Shown piece after piece: positions 37,644 to 47,578 of a DNA stretch of 64,000 nt. The notes under the pieces are model-generated. The model was not told the DNA's origin, did no database searches, and saw only the letters and a list, made by a program, of their open reading frames with translations. Position 1 is the first letter of the stretch, and each line of letters opens with the position of its first letter. This DNA comes from Actinobacillus indolicus (GTDB lineage: Bacteria; Pseudomonadota; Gammaproteobacteria; Enterobacterales; Pasteurellaceae), in assembly GCF_901764975.1 (NCBI RefSeq), contig NZ_CABFKH010000007.1, positions 3,753 through 67,752 on the forward strand, in the 5' to 3' direction. Position numbers and translations under genes: made by a program.

Positions 37644-38390
37644 ATGAACGAAAATTATAGGCATCGACAATTACTTGATTTACTGGAAGAACATAAAGTA
37701 CTTTCAACCCAAGAGATTATTACATTACTTGATGTATCTCCTGCAACGGTTCGTCGGGATATAAATAAATTGAATGAACAAGGTAAGCTACGGAAGGTGC
37801 GTAATGGTGCGGAAGCGATTAACCTTGATTTTGCAAAAATCAATAAGACGGTGATTACAAATAGTGATGAAAAGCAGAGAATTGCTGAAGCAGCTAGCCA
37901 ACTTTGTAAAGATGGGGATAGCGTTGTATTAACTTGTGGTTCAACTATGTTAATGTTAGGTAGCCATCTTTGTAATCGTCATTTGCAAATTATCACTAAT
38001 TACTTACCGCTTGCAAACCATTTGATTGAGCATAATCATGATGATTTAGTTATTATGGGCGGGCAGTATAATAAAAATAAAGAAATCACGTTATCCTTAA
38101 ATGCTCAAAATGATACAACTTATGCAGCTAATATCATGTTTACTAGTGGTAAAGGATTTACGACAGAAGGGTTATATAAAACGGATATGATTATTGCAAA
38201 TTCAGAAAATCAAATGTCGTCAAAAGCTGAAAAATATGTTGTACTATTAGATAGTACAAAGTTGGGTAAACGCGTAGGGATGTTATTTAGTGAACTCAAC
38301 AATATTGATATATTAGTTACAGGTTTAGAAGCAGATCCAGAGATTATCAAGCAACTTAAGGCTCAGGGTCTGGAAGTGATTTTAGCGTAG
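37644..38390 (+). CDS. ulaR: DeoR-family repressor UlaR
   Basis: A 248-residue protein. The N-terminal HTH is RHRQLLDLLEEHKVLSTQEI with DVSPATVRRDINKLNEQGKL, the DeoR signature. The C-terminal sugar-phosphate sensor domain includes VVLTCGSTMLMLGSHL and VLLDSTKLGKR. UlaR represses ula in E. coli until ascorbate-6-P binds. An AAGGAGA site precedes ATG. Confidence 0.92.
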   Translation: MNENYRHRQLLDLLEEHKVLSTQEIITLLDVSPATVRRDINKLNEQGKLRKVRNGAEAINLDFAKINKTVITNSDEKQRIAEAASQLCKDGDSVVLTCGSTMLMLGSHLCNRHLQIITNYLPLANHLIEHNHDDLVIMGGQYNKNKEITLSLNAQNDTTYAANIMFTSGKGFTTEGLYKTDMIIANSENQMSSKAEKYVVLLDSTKLGKRVGMLFSELNNIDILVTGLEADPEIIKQLKAQGLEVILA

Positions 38391-38441
38391 CTTATTCGCA
38401 AAATTTTTAGAACATCTGACCGCTTGCAAGAGGAGCAACCC

Positions 38442-39302
38442 GTGAGAAAACATAAACTAGGTATCTATGAAAAAGCCTTGCCGAAAAATATTAGCTGGCA
38501 AGACAGACTATCTATCGCCAAAACCTGTGGTTTTGACTTTGTCGAAATTTCCGTGGACGAAACTGATGAACGTTTGGCTCGTCTTGATTGGACAAAAGAA
38601 GAGCGTATTGAACTAGTCAAAGCGATCATCAACACCGGCGTAACCATCCCGTCAATGTGCCTATCCGGACATCGACGCTTTCCGTTTGGTAGCCGTGATG
38701 AAGCTACTCGCCAAAAAGCTTATGAAATTATGGAAAAGGCAATTCAATTAGCGGTAGATCTCGGCATTCGAACCATTCAACTTGCCGGCTATGATGTCTA
38801 TTATGAAGAGCAAGACGAAGGCACTATCCAACGTTTCCAAGAAGGGCTAGAGTGGGCGGTTGAGTTAGCGGCAAGCAATCAAGTGACGATTGCGGTTGAA
38901 ATTATGGATACCCAATTTATGAGTTCGATTTCCCGTTGGAAAAAATGGGATGAGATCATCAAATCGCCGTGGTTTACCGTTTACCCGGATTTAGGCAATC
39001 TCTCGGCGTGGAACGATAATGTTGCCGAAGAACTTAAACTCGGTATCGACAAAATCTCGGCTATTCACTTAAAAGATACCTACAAAGTCACTGAAACCTG
39101 CAAAGGTCAATTCCGTGATGTACCGTTTGGTGATGGTTGCGTGGATTTTGTGGGTTGCTTCAAAACCCTTGCAGAATTGAACTATCGTGGTGCGTTTTTA
39201 ATTGAAATGTGGACAGAAAAAGCGGAAGAGCCGATTGCTGAGATCATCAATGCTCGCCGTTGGATTGAACAAAAAATGAAAGAAGGGGGCTTCGAATGTT
39301 AA
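38442..39302 (+). CDS. ulaE: L-xylulose-5-phosphate 3-epimerase UlaE
   Basis: The start is taken as GTG at 38442 because AGAGGAG lies upstream; a TTG six codons earlier precedes that site. This gives 286 residues. It is a TIM-barrel isomerase converting L-xylulose-5-P to L-ribulose-5-P. Marks are [68 protein letters not shown] and [12 protein letters not shown]. It overlaps ulaF by 7 bases. Confidence 0.96.
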   Translation: MRKHKLGIYEKALPKNISWQDRLSIAKTCGFDFVEISVDETDERLARLDWTKEERIELVKAIINTGVTIPSMCLSGHRRFPFGSRDEATRQKAYEIMEKAIQLAVDLGIRTIQLAGYDVYYEEQDEGTIQRFQEGLEWAVELAASNQVTIAVEIMDTQFMSSISRWKKWDEIIKSPWFTVYPDLGNLSAWNDNVAEELKLGIDKISAIHLKDTYKVTETCKGQFRDVPFGDGCVDFVGCFKTLAELNYRGAFLIEMWTEKAEEPIAEIINARRWIEQKMKEGGFEC

Positions 39303-39988
39303 AAGAATTGCGTGAACGTGTTTTAAAAGCAAATTTGGAATTACCAAAATATAAATTGGTCACATTCACTTGGGGTAACGTGAGTGAAATCGACCGCGAG
39401 TCTGGTTTAGTTGCCATTAAACCGTCCGGCGTAGATTATGATGTCATGACGGCTGATGACATTGTGATTGTTGATTTACAAGGCAATCGTGTTTGGGGAA
39501 CGAAAAAACCATCATCAGATACCCCGACACACTTAGAACTTTATCGCCAATTCCCTGAAATTGGTGGCGTGGTTCACACACATTCTCGTCACGCAACCGC
39601 TTGGGCGCAAGCAGGGGAAGATATTTTGGCTCTTGGCACCACACAAGGCGACTATTTCTACGGTTCAGTCCCTTGCACACGCCGTATGACCCCAGAAGAA
39701 ATTGCAGGCGAATATGAGTTAGAAACCGGTAAAGTGATTGTCGAAACGTTCCGTAAACGTGCGATTGAACCATCAATGGTACCTGGTGTGCTAGTTCACT
39801 CTCACGGACCTTTCACTTGGGGTAAAGACGCATTTGATGCTGTGCATAATTCGGTGGTATTAGAAGAAGTTGCCTATATGAATTTTGTCAGCCACCAAAT
39901 CCGTCCGAATATCGGTTCAATGCAACAAGAGCTGTTAGACAAGCATTACTTACGCAAACACGGTAAGAATGCGTATTATGGGCAGTAA
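39296..39988 (+). CDS. ulaF: L-ribulose-5-phosphate 4-epimerase UlaF
   Basis: A 230-residue class II aldolase-fold epimerase (AraD/SgbE/UlaF family) making D-xylulose-5-P. Zinc ligands lie in [18 protein letters not shown] and [32 protein letters not shown] and IKPSGVDYD form the substrate site. Last gene of the ula plus-strand operon. Being the only AraD-type enzyme in the window, it could also serve L-ribulose-5-P from the nearby ABC/kinase operon. Confidence 0.96.
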   Translation: MLKELRERVLKANLELPKYKLVTFTWGNVSEIDRESGLVAIKPSGVDYDVMTADDIVIVDLQGNRVWGTKKPSSDTPTHLELYRQFPEIGGVVHTHSRHATAWAQAGEDILALGTTQGDYFYGSVPCTRRMTPEEIAGEYELETGKVIVETFRKRAIEPSMVPGVLVHSHGPFTWGKDAFDAVHNSVVLEEVAYMNFVSHQIRPNIGSMQQELLDKHYLRKHGKNAYYGQ

Positions 39989-39999
39989 TAAGAAATAGG

Positions 40000-40027
40000 A
40001 CAGGGAGCTTTCGCTCCCTGTATTTTA
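40000..40027. terminator. Terminator between ulaF and hldD
   Basis: ACAGGGAGC-TTTC-GCTCCCTGT followed by ATTTTAT, between convergent genes. Confidence 0.9.
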
Positions 40028-40951
40028 TCTATTCAACCACTCCATATAAGCCTTAGTCCCTTCTGCAACGGTTTTAAACGGCTTATCATAACCTGCCGCA
40101 CGCAGTTTGGTTAAATCAGCTTGAGTAAAGGTTTGGTAACGAGATTTTAAATGTTCTGGGAATGGAATAGTTTCGATTTGCCCTTTCTGATGGAACGCCA
40201 ACACCGCATCAGCAACGGCACGGAAAGACTCCGCATTGCCCGTACCCAGATTGAAAATACCCGAAATCCCATTTTGCCACGCCCAAATATTCACCTGAGC
40301 CACATCTTCCACATACACAAAATCACGCAAAAAGGTTTCTGAACCTTCAAATAGTTTCGGATTTTCGCCTTTAAGAATTTGCGTATTCAAATGGAACGCC
40401 ACACTCGCCATTGAGCCTTTATGCTGTTCGCGTGGGCCATACACATTGAAATACTTAAAGCCACACACTGGCGACTCTGCCTCAGGCAGAATTTTACGCA
40501 CATATTCATCAAACAAAAATTTAGAATAGCCATAAACATTTAACGGCTGTTCAAATTTTCGATCTTCAATAAAATTGTCCGAACGACCGCCGTAGGTCGC
40601 AGCACTTGACGCATAAAAGAAAGGAATTTGGCGATCTAAACAGAAATGTAACAACTCTTTAGAATACTCATAGTTGTTCTGCATTAAATATTTACCGTCC
40701 CACTCCGTCGTAGCTGAACAAGCCCCTTCGTGGAAAATCGCATCAATTTCGCCAAAATCATCGCCTGCAATAATAGAAGCAATAAAATCTTCTTTATCAC
40801 AATAATCTGCAATATCTAGATCGACTAAATTAACAAACTTCTCACCATTTTTCAGATTATCTACCACTAAAATATCGGTTCTACCGATTGCATTTAACGC
40901 CTTAACAATATTGCTACCGATAAAGCCAGCACCGCCTGTTACAATAATCAT
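40025..40951 (-). CDS. hldD: ADP-L-glycero-D-manno-heptose-6-epimerase
   Basis: A 308-residue short-chain dehydrogenase-type epimerase that makes the heptose precursor of lipooligosaccharide inner core. Nucleotide-binding [18 protein letters not shown] is at the N-terminus. [14 protein letters not shown], the catalytic [12 protein letters not shown] and [19 protein letters not shown] follow. It ends 11 bases behind def on the same strand. Confidence 0.97.
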   Translation of the reverse strand: MIIVTGGAGFIGSNIVKALNAIGRTDILVVDNLKNGEKFVNLVDLDIADYCDKEDFIASIIAGDDFGEIDAIFHEGACSATTEWDGKYLMQNNYEYSKELLHFCLDRQIPFFYASSAATYGGRSDNFIEDRKFEQPLNVYGYSKFLFDEYVRKILPEAESPVCGFKYFNVYGPREQHKGSMASVAFHLNTQILKGENPKLFEGSETFLRDFVYVEDVAQVNIWAWQNGISGIFNLGTGNAESFRAVADAVLAFHQKGQIETIPFPEHLKSRYQTFTQADLTKLRAAGYDKPFKTVAEGTKAYMEWLNR

Positions 40952-40962
40952 TGTCTTCTCCT

Positions 40963-41475
40963 TTATTTCGCACGCTCAATCTGCTTTTTCAGTTTGAGCA
41001 TTTTTTCTTTGATACGTTGGCGTTTAAGCTGGGAAATGTGATCCACAAACAACACACCATTTAAGTGATCGATTTCGTGCTGAATACAAATGGCTAACAA
41101 ACCATCTGCTTCAAGCGTAAACGTTTGACCTTCACGATTTAACGCTTTAACTGTCAATTTCTCTTTGCGTGGCACTAAAGCTCGACAACCAGGAATAGAC
41201 AAACACCCTTCTTCAATACCCGTTTCGCCACTGCTTTCCAAAATCTCAGGGTTAATCAACACGATTTGATTAGTTTTATCCCCTTCAATATCAATAGTAA
41301 TCACACGTTTAAGCACATTCACTTGCGGTGCAGCAAGCCCGATCCCCTCGTGTTCATACATTGTGTCAAACATATTATCAATAAAAGTATTTAGTTCTGC
41401 GTCCACCGTTTCTATCGGTTGGCAAACTTTAGCCAAATTCTCATCTGGGTAAATTAAAACGTCTAAAACAGCCAT
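40963..41475 (-). CDS. def: Peptide deformylase
   Basis: A 170-residue Fe-dependent enzyme that removes formyl from nascent N-termini. All three family motifs are present: [16 protein letters not shown] and the metal-binding QHEIDHLNG. The first gene of a def-hldD pair, divergent from dprA. Its 5' leader overlaps the CRP-S-like site at 41479-41494. Confidence 0.97.
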   Translation of the reverse strand: MAVLDVLIYPDENLAKVCQPIETVDAELNTFIDNMFDTMYEHEGIGLAAPQVNVLKRVITIDIEGDKTNQIVLINPEILESSGETGIEEGCLSIPGCRALVPRKEKLTVKALNREGQTFTLEADGLLAICIQHEIDHLNGVLFVDHISQLKRQRIKEKMLKLKKQIERAK

Positions 41476-41478
41476 TTT

Positions 41479-41494
41479 TGCGATCTCTGTCGAA
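41479..41494 (+). promoter_or_regulatory. CRP-S (competence) site of dprA
   Basis: TGCGA-TCTCTG-TCGAA flanked by TTTT and AAAA matches the Sxy-dependent CRP-S pattern (TGCGA-N6-TCGCA). It is centred about 42 bp upstream of the start expected from TATTTT (41517-41522), the class II position. It also lies 4 bases from the def start codon. Confidence 0.75.
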
Positions 41495-41570
41495 AAATTA
41501 AAAAGAATATGTTGGCTATTTTAAACTTTTTATTAGGATTAGGGAAATTTAGGTGGTAATAAGGTGAAAA

Positions 41571-42698
41571 ATGACACATCTCACAAAATTATTAGCCCTG
41601 TTACAAGTGCCACAGCTTGGCGCACAACGTATCGGGCGGTTACTCTCGGAAGTGGACTTTGGCGAATTTTGTCAATACGACAAAACCGCATTAAAGCAAA
41701 TGGGCTGGAATGAACGGCAAATTCAGCGTTGGTTTAATCCTGAGCATAAATGGATCGATCAGGCGTTGCAATGGGCGGAACAGGATCAGCAACGGATTTT
41801 AACCTTATTTGACGAAGATTATCCTTTTTTATTGAAGCAGATCAGCACTGCTCCCCCTGTGCTTTTTGTGCGGGGGAATGTTGAAAGTTTATCGTTACCG
41901 CAGATAGCCATCGTCGGCAGTCGAGATTATTCCCACTATGGCGAACACTGGGCTGGGCATTTTTCGGCGGAATTAGTGAAACACCAGCTCGCTGTCACCA
42001 GTGGCTTAGCCATAGGCATAGATGGATTTTGCCATCAACGTGCGGTCAATGAACACGGAATTACCATTGCGGTTCTAGGCAGTGGGCTAGACCAAGTTTA
42101 TCCTGCCCGCCACAAAAAACTTGCGGAACAAATCGTTGATACAAGCGGTGCGTTGGTGTCGGAATTTTTCCCTAGTCAGCCACCGATTGCTGAAAATTTC
42201 CCTAGACGAAATCGCATTATCAGCGGACTATCTCTCGGAACATTGGTTATTGAAGCTACGGTGAACAGTGGCTCGCTCATCACTGCTCGTTATGCGTTAG
42301 AGCAAGGACGAGAAGTTTTTGCATTGCCAAACTCAGTACAAAACCCTTATAGCGAAGGGTGCCATAAATTGATTAAGGAAGGGGCATTACTGGTTGAAAA
42401 TGTTGAAGATATTTTAGATGCGATTGCGTGGCAACGGCAGTCAGTGCATATTCAACCAAGTCTGTTTGATACGAAACCTAAACAAGCGGTGAAATCCGAA
42501 CCTAAATTTGCAAAAAATCTACCTGAACTGACCGCTTGTCAGCAACAACTGTTTGAACAGATTAGCCTTGAGCTGATCAGCATTGATGATCTTGCCAAAG
42601 CAACGGATATGGCGGTAGAAACCGCATTGATTGAACTGTTGAATTTGGAGTTGTTGGGCGTAGTGAAGCAGGTGAGTGGGGGATATGTTCGTACGTAA
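41571..42698 (+). CDS. dprA: DNA processing protein DprA
   Basis: A 375-residue competence protein that binds incoming single-stranded DNA and loads RecA. The Rossmann-like core carries AIVGSRDYSHYGEHWAG, TSGLAIGIDGFCHQRAV, AVLGSGLDQVYPARHKKL and FPRRNRIISGLSLGTLV. A C-terminal winged-helix domain starts near residue 315. Three uptake signals lie inside the gene (about 42145, 42481 and 42531). Confidence 0.96.
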   Translation: MTHLTKLLALLQVPQLGAQRIGRLLSEVDFGEFCQYDKTALKQMGWNERQIQRWFNPEHKWIDQALQWAEQDQQRILTLFDEDYPFLLKQISTAPPVLFVRGNVESLSLPQIAIVGSRDYSHYGEHWAGHFSAELVKHQLAVTSGLAIGIDGFCHQRAVNEHGITIAVLGSGLDQVYPARHKKLAEQIVDTSGALVSEFFPSQPPIAENFPRRNRIISGLSLGTLVIEATVNSGSLITARYALEQGREVFALPNSVQNPYSEGCHKLIKEGALLVENVEDILDAIAWQRQSVHIQPSLFDTKPKQAVKSEPKFAKNLPELTACQQQLFEQISLELISIDDLAKATDMAVETALIELLNLELLGVVKQVSGGYVRT

Positions 42699-42754
42699 GA
42701 TAGTGACATTCCTTGTTTTTATTAGAAAATTTATTCTCTTTCTATCCTATTGAA

Positions 42755-42800
42755 TTGACAAATGATAATCACTTTAAATAAAATGATAACTATTATCAAG
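42755..42800 (+). promoter_or_regulatory. Fur-controlled promoter of the chaN-receptor operon
   Basis: TTGACA (42755-42760), an 18-bp gap and TAAAAT (42779-42784) form the promoter. ATGATAATC lies in the gap and AAATGATAACTATTATCAAG (42781-42800) covers the expected start. Both follow the GATAAT repeats of Fur boxes. Confidence 0.8.
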
Positions 42801-42815
42801 TTTATTTAAGTGATT

Positions 42816-43646
42816 ATGAGATGTTATTTTATCCGCAGGTTAATGATGATTAGCCTGTTTTTTATTGTTGGTTGTAGCCACTCTTTAAAAGATGTAGATG
42901 TTACATCATTAGGCACAATCCAAGATTTACGCACAGGCGAGAAATTTACGCCGAACGACTTTATTCACCATATCGCAAACAAATCTCACATTTTATTGGG
43001 TGAACAGCACGATAATCTGAAGCACCATCAGGCACAATTTTGGTTGTTGCAACAGCTCCAACAACGTCGTCCCCAAGGCAGTTTGTTACTTGAAATGTTA
43101 AGTGTAGATCAGCAACCACAGATCGCAAAAGTATCGCAAAATCTCACCGCTTACATAGACAATTTGCCTACGGCGTTACATTGGGATACGCGTTGGCGTT
43201 GGGATTTTTATGGGGAAACGGTAGGTTATGCGTTAGTACATAAAATGGCTTTGATTGCGACAAATCTAACTCAGTCTGAAGTCACGACCTTAATGCAAGG
43301 TGCAGAGCCTTTACAAGGCAACAAATCCACAAGCCCCGAAATTCAAAAGCAGATTGCAGAATTAATTTTACAGCACCACCACTGCGATTGTGATGTAAAC
43401 GATCCTATGGTGCAAAAGATGGTTCAAGTGCAACAGTTCCGTGATCGTCGAATGGTGGAGAAAATTCTGCAGGCTAAAACCCCGACGCTGTTAATTGCGG
43501 GTAATCATCATATTAATCGTCAAATTGGCGTTGTTCCACATTTGCAGGATCTCTCGCCACAGACGCAAGTGATCACCATTTTGATGGGACAAACCCCACA
43601 ACATATCACCGCAAATGAAGCGGATTATTTTTGGATTTTAAATTAA
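42816..43646 (+). CDS. ChaN-family iron/haem-associated lipoprotein
   Basis: A 276-residue lipoprotein with a short signal ending FFIVGCS. ATG at 42816 is the chosen start; GTG at 42810 is also possible and no start has a strong ribosome site. The ChaN domain (PF04187 type) shows HILLGEQHDNLKHHQAQF, LLLEMLSVDQQPQI, HWDTRWRWDFYGE and LLIAGNHHINRQIG. ChaN of Campylobacter binds haem, and the homologue PhuW is encoded with a haem receptor in Pseudomonas. The adjoining TonB-dependent receptor and Fur box fit haem or iron uptake. Confidence 0.87.
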   Translation: MRCYFIRRLMMISLFFIVGCSHSLKDVDVTSLGTIQDLRTGEKFTPNDFIHHIANKSHILLGEQHDNLKHHQAQFWLLQQLQQRRPQGSLLLEMLSVDQQPQIAKVSQNLTAYIDNLPTALHWDTRWRWDFYGETVGYALVHKMALIATNLTQSEVTTLMQGAEPLQGNKSTSPEIQKQIAELILQHHHCDCDVNDPMVQKMVQVQQFRDRRMVEKILQAKTPTLLIAGNHHINRQIGVVPHLQDLSPQTQVITILMGQTPQHITANEADYFWILN

Positions 43647-43661
43647 AAGGAGATAAATCAG

Positions 43662-45905
43662 ATGAAATATACACGCCTTTCCCTTGCAGTTAGTCAAGCG
43701 GTCTTAATGTTGGCATTTCCTGCAATGGCAAATACGGAAACAATGGCTTTAAGTGAAGTAGTTGTCGTTGCTAAAAAGGAAGATGAGCAGTTTAAAAAAG
43801 CAGGTGCAGTGTCTAGCCGTGGGGATGAACAGCGAATGCAGTCGTTAGACAGTGTGGTACGAGCCATTCCTGGCACTTATACCAACATTGATCCCACTTT
43901 AGGCACAGTTAATGTCAATATTCGTGGTATGAGTGGGTTAGGTCGGGTTAATACAACCATTGATGGTGTACCGCAAACGTCCTTTGGCACATCGGCAAAT
44001 GGCGGTTCACGTTATCACGATCAAAATGAAGGTAGCTCAAATCCATCTAGTCAATTTGGAGCAACGATTGATCCGAATTTCTTAACGTCTATTGATATTG
44101 AACGTGATTTCGCTCACGGAGCTTCAGGTGTAAATAACTTAACGGGCAGTGCAGAACTCAAAACCATTGGGGTTGATGATGTTATTCTTACTGGCAACCA
44201 AGTCGGCGTACTCTCTAAATTTGCAACAGGGACAAATGCCTATGGTTACAATGCGATGACAGCACTAGCAGGTAAAACGAAGGCGTTTAGTGAAACGGGC
44301 AACGTAGGGGCAATGTTTGCTTATGGTGTACATAAAATAGGCTCAAATTATAAAGATGGAAATGGCAATCGCCATCACGATAATCCTTATGTTAGCCATC
44401 AAAACCAGCGTCCGACATCATGGCTAGGTAAATTGGAAATCAATCCAACAGATCAACACAAACTCTTATTATCAGGGCGTGATTACACAACTAACATTGG
44501 CGGTCGTGAGCTTAATAACCGTAACTATGCCTTCAATTATGATTTTAATGCAAATGCGTGGCTGAATTTGTCATTCTTAGCTTCACATACCAAAAATATG
44601 CAGACCTTCAACCCAGACGCAACGGTTTGGGCATTGGTAGATTCTAGAACGCACAACCAGTCTAATTTCTTCAAACTACAAAATGATAGTTTCTTTAATT
44701 TAGGCTGGGCAGACTTAAATTTGAGCGTGGGTGCAACTCATTTTACCAACCACTATCAACGCACCTCTCGATTTGATGAAAACGTTAGCAATCTTGACGC
44801 AACTCCATTTGCACCTGCGGGGGAACAAAAAATCACCGCAGGGTTTATCCAAACGGAGTGGAAAAAAGACATTTATAACTTAGAAGCAGGGGTAATTTAT
44901 ACCCGTTCAGGTATCTCAGGGTTTAAACCAGCTTGTGGAGAAGTGGACGGTGTTCCAGTGCCGTGTTTCCCAAGCGGTGCGATGCATGTGAAAAAACACC
45001 AAAACAGCTTAAATCCATCTGTCCGTTTATCTGCGGACATCAGCGACTGGTTCGCTCCGTTTGTTAGTTATTCTCGAAGCAGCAGAATGCCAAATGTTCA
45101 AGAACTCTTTTTCAACAACGAAGGCGGCGGTTCAATGAACCCATATTTACGCCCAGAAAAAGCGAAAACTTACCAAGTTGGTTTTAATACCTTTAAACAT
45201 AATGTCTTCACCGATCAGGACAGATTAGGGGTGAAAGTATCGCATTATCGTAAAACAGTGAAAGATTATATTACGTCAGAAAGTTTCTACATTAATGGGC
45301 AGGGCTCGCTGACTAATGATATTAATCAAGCGGAAGTCGGCGGTTTTAATGCTCAGATTGCGATCAATAGTCTTGAACCGATTAAGATGAAAGGCACAGA
45401 AATTGAGATTAGCTATGATAACGGAGCATTCTTCAGCCGTCTTGCTTATGCACATCAAAGCACATCTCAACCTATCGGCATTCAAAGTTCTGTCGAAGGT
45501 TTTGGTTACGGTGATATTTATGAATTACCAAAACATACGGCAACCTTGGATATGGGTGCAAAACTGTTTAATCAGAAATTAACGTTAGGCACATTGCTCA
45601 AGTACACCGGCACGGCTTATCGTATCTTGCCATTGGTTGATGTCGATAATCCAAAACCAAGAAAACAGAAATTACCAGGTCAGCCTGTGGTTGCCGATTT
45701 CTATGCAATTTATGATGTGAATAAACATTTCAAACTGAAATTCAGTGTACAAAATGCCTTTAATGCTGCTTATGTTGATCCGCTCAACAGTCAAAATGGC
45801 ACACGAAGCGACTATGATGTTGATGAAAATGACAATGATGTCTTTAAGTTCACCAACTATGCTCGTGGTAGAACTTATGTGTTAGGTGGGGAAGTAAGAT
45901 TTTAA
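43662..45905 (+). CDS. TonB-dependent outer-membrane receptor, probably haem
   Basis: A 747-residue receptor with signal peptide MKYTRLSLAVSQAVLMLAFPAMA and a TonB box (MALSEVVVVAKK). The plug domain contains SLDSVVRAIPGTY, NVNIRGMSGLGRV and TIDGVPQTSFG. A 22-strand-type barrel ends in GGEVRF with terminal Phe. One Cys pair (PACGEVDGVPVPCF) lies in an extracellular loop. The ligand is inferred only from pairing with ChaN, 15 bases upstream, and Fur control; ferric siderophore remains possible. Confidence 0.88.
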   Translation: MKYTRLSLAVSQAVLMLAFPAMANTETMALSEVVVVAKKEDEQFKKAGAVSSRGDEQRMQSLDSVVRAIPGTYTNIDPTLGTVNVNIRGMSGLGRVNTTIDGVPQTSFGTSANGGSRYHDQNEGSSNPSSQFGATIDPNFLTSIDIERDFAHGASGVNNLTGSAELKTIGVDDVILTGNQVGVLSKFATGTNAYGYNAMTALAGKTKAFSETGNVGAMFAYGVHKIGSNYKDGNGNRHHDNPYVSHQNQRPTSWLGKLEINPTDQHKLLLSGRDYTTNIGGRELNNRNYAFNYDFNANAWLNLSFLASHTKNMQTFNPDATVWALVDSRTHNQSNFFKLQNDSFFNLGWADLNLSVGATHFTNHYQRTSRFDENVSNLDATPFAPAGEQKITAGFIQTEWKKDIYNLEAGVIYTRSGISGFKPACGEVDGVPVPCFPSGAMHVKKHQNSLNPSVRLSADISDWFAPFVSYSRSSRMPNVQELFFNNEGGGSMNPYLRPEKAKTYQVGFNTFKHNVFTDQDRLGVKVSHYRKTVKDYITSESFYINGQGSLTNDINQAEVGGFNAQIAINSLEPIKMKGTEIEISYDNGAFFSRLAYAHQSTSQPIGIQSSVEGFGYGDIYELPKHTATLDMGAKLFNQKLTLGTLLKYTGTAYRILPLVDVDNPKPRKQKLPGQPVVADFYAIYDVNKHFKLKFSVQNAFNAAYVDPLNSQNGTRSDYDVDENDNDVFKFTNYARGRTYVLGGEVRF

Positions 45906-45914
45906 TGGTAAGCC

Positions 45915-45970
45915 ACAAGCGGTGAGTTCTTAATGTTTTTTGCAAAAAAATCTAAAAAGTGACCGCTTGT
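45915..45970 (+). terminator. Paired uptake-signal hairpin after the receptor gene
   Basis: ACAAGCGGT (45915-45923) faces ACCGCTTGT (45962-45970), 9-bp perfect stem, 10 bases past the stop. Confidence 0.55.
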
Positions 45971-45982
45971 ATGTTTATAAAG

Positions 45983-46020
45983 AAAAGGGATTCGATCTTT
46001 AAAGATGAATCCCTTTTAGT
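45983..46020. terminator. Bidirectional terminator before fumC
   Basis: AAAAGGGATTCGATCTTT faces AAAGATGAATCCCTTTT with a single bulge, followed by T-rich sequence on both strands. Confidence 0.85.
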
Positions 46021-46037
46021 TTTAATGGGTTAAAGGG

Positions 46038-47432
46038 TTATTTCAAACTTCCCACCATATCTTCAGGGCGTACCCACTCATCAAATTGTTCAGCAGTCAC
46101 TAAACCTAAGTTGATCGCTTCTTCTTTGAGTGTTGTACCATTTTTATGTGCAGTTTTCGCAATTTTCGCTGCATTTTCATAACCGATATGGGTATTTAAT
46201 GCAGTTACAAGCATTAGAGATTGATCTAATTGCTGTTTAATGCGTGGATAGTTCGGTTCAATACCGATTGCACAGTGTTCATCGAATGATACGCATGCAT
46301 CACCTAATAATTGTGCAGATTGTAAGAAGTTGTACGCCATTACTGGTTTATACACATTTAATTGGAAGTGACCTTGTGTACCCGCAAATGAAATTGTTAC
46401 ATCATTACCTAACACTTGTGCACAAACCATTGTCATTGCTTCACACTGTGTTGGGTTTACTTTACCCGGCATAATGGATGAACCTGGTTCATTTTCAGGG
46501 ATTAAGATTTCGCCGATGCCTGAACGTGGGCCAGAAGCTAATAAACGCACATCGTTAGCGATTTTGTAAAGTGAAACCGCTAATTGTTTTAATGCGCCGT
46601 GAGTTTCAACGATTGCATCGTGTGTTGCGAGGGCTTCAAATTTGTTTTGTGCGGTTACGAACGGTAAACCTGTGAATTTCGCAATGTAATCTGCAACTTT
46701 CACATCATAGCCTTTCGGTGTATTTAAACCTGTACCTACCGCTGTACCACCTAATGCTAATTCTGCCAAGTGCGGTAATGTATTTTCTAACGCTTTGATA
46801 CCAAAAGCTAATTGTGCAGCATAAGCCGAGAACTCTTGACCTAATGTTAATGGTGTTGCATCCATTAAGTGAGTACGACCGATTTTAACCACATCTTGGA
46901 ACGCTGCTGCTTTGTCTGCTAAGGTTTTTTGTAAGCGTTTCACACAAGGAAGGGTATGTTCAACCACTTTTTTGTATGCCGCAATGTGCATCGCTGTTGG
47001 ATAAGTATCGTTTGAAGATTGTGATTTGTTCACATCATCATTTGGGTGGATGATAGATTTTTCACCTAATTTACCACCATTTAAAACGTGCGCACGGTTT
47101 GAAACCACTTCATTCACGTTCATATTAGATTGCGTACCTGAACCTGTTTGCCAGATGACGAGTGGGAATTGATCATCTAATTTATTTGCTAGGATTTCAT
47201 CGCAGGCTTGAGCAATGAGATCACGTTTTTCAGCAGAAAGTACGCCTAAATCGTGGTTTGCGTAAGCGGCTGCTTTTTTCAAATAACCGAATGCTTCAAT
47301 GATTTCTTTCGGCATTGATGCTTCTGGCCCAATTTTGAAGTTGTTACGTGAACGTTCTGTTTGCGCAGCCCAGTATTTGTCTACTGGTACTTGCACTTCG
47401 CCCATCGTGTCTTTTTCAATACGGAATGTCAT
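46038..47432 (-). CDS. fumC: Class II fumarate hydratase
   Basis: A 464-residue enzyme converting fumarate and malate. The superfamily signature is [17 protein letters not shown]. Other marks are [38 protein letters not shown] and [16 protein letters not shown]. It has a strong AGGAGAAAACA site. It would supply fumarate to the respiratory reductase used together with the Dcu carrier. Confidence 0.98.
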   Translation of the reverse strand: MTFRIEKDTMGEVQVPVDKYWAAQTERSRNNFKIGPEASMPKEIIEAFGYLKKAAAYANHDLGVLSAEKRDLIAQACDEILANKLDDQFPLVIWQTGSGTQSNMNVNEVVSNRAHVLNGGKLGEKSIIHPNDDVNKSQSSNDTYPTAMHIAAYKKVVEHTLPCVKRLQKTLADKAAAFQDVVKIGRTHLMDATPLTLGQEFSAYAAQLAFGIKALENTLPHLAELALGGTAVGTGLNTPKGYDVKVADYIAKFTGLPFVTAQNKFEALATHDAIVETHGALKQLAVSLYKIANDVRLLASGPRSGIGEILIPENEPGSSIMPGKVNPTQCEAMTMVCAQVLGNDVTISFAGTQGHFQLNVYKPVMAYNFLQSAQLLGDACVSFDEHCAIGIEPNYPRIKQQLDQSLMLVTALNTHIGYENAAKIAKTAHKNGTTLKEEAINLGLVTAEQFDEWVRPEDMVGSLK

Positions 47433-47497
47433 TGTTTTCTCCTAGTGTAATAAAATAATAAAATCAATGAGTAAATCCTAGCATTCTAGGAAAAAGA

Positions 47498-47523
47498 AAG
47501 GAATGGAAATTGCTCCATTCCTT
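47498..47523 (-). terminator. Terminator after sxy
   Basis: A perfect 10-bp stem (47498-47507 with 47514-47523), followed on the minus strand by TCTTTTTCC, 56 bases past the sxy stop and upstream of fumC. Confidence 0.75.
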
Positions 47524-47541
47524 GTCCGTTTTTTTAGTTTT

Positions 47542-47557
47542 TGTGATATGGATCATA
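47542..47557. promoter_or_regulatory. CRP-like site between sxy and fumC
   Basis: TGTGA-TATGGA-TCATA matches 9 of 10 conserved bases. It is 110 bp upstream of fumC and could control it. Confidence 0.5.
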
Positions 47558-47578
47558 AATCCAATATGGAATTATATT

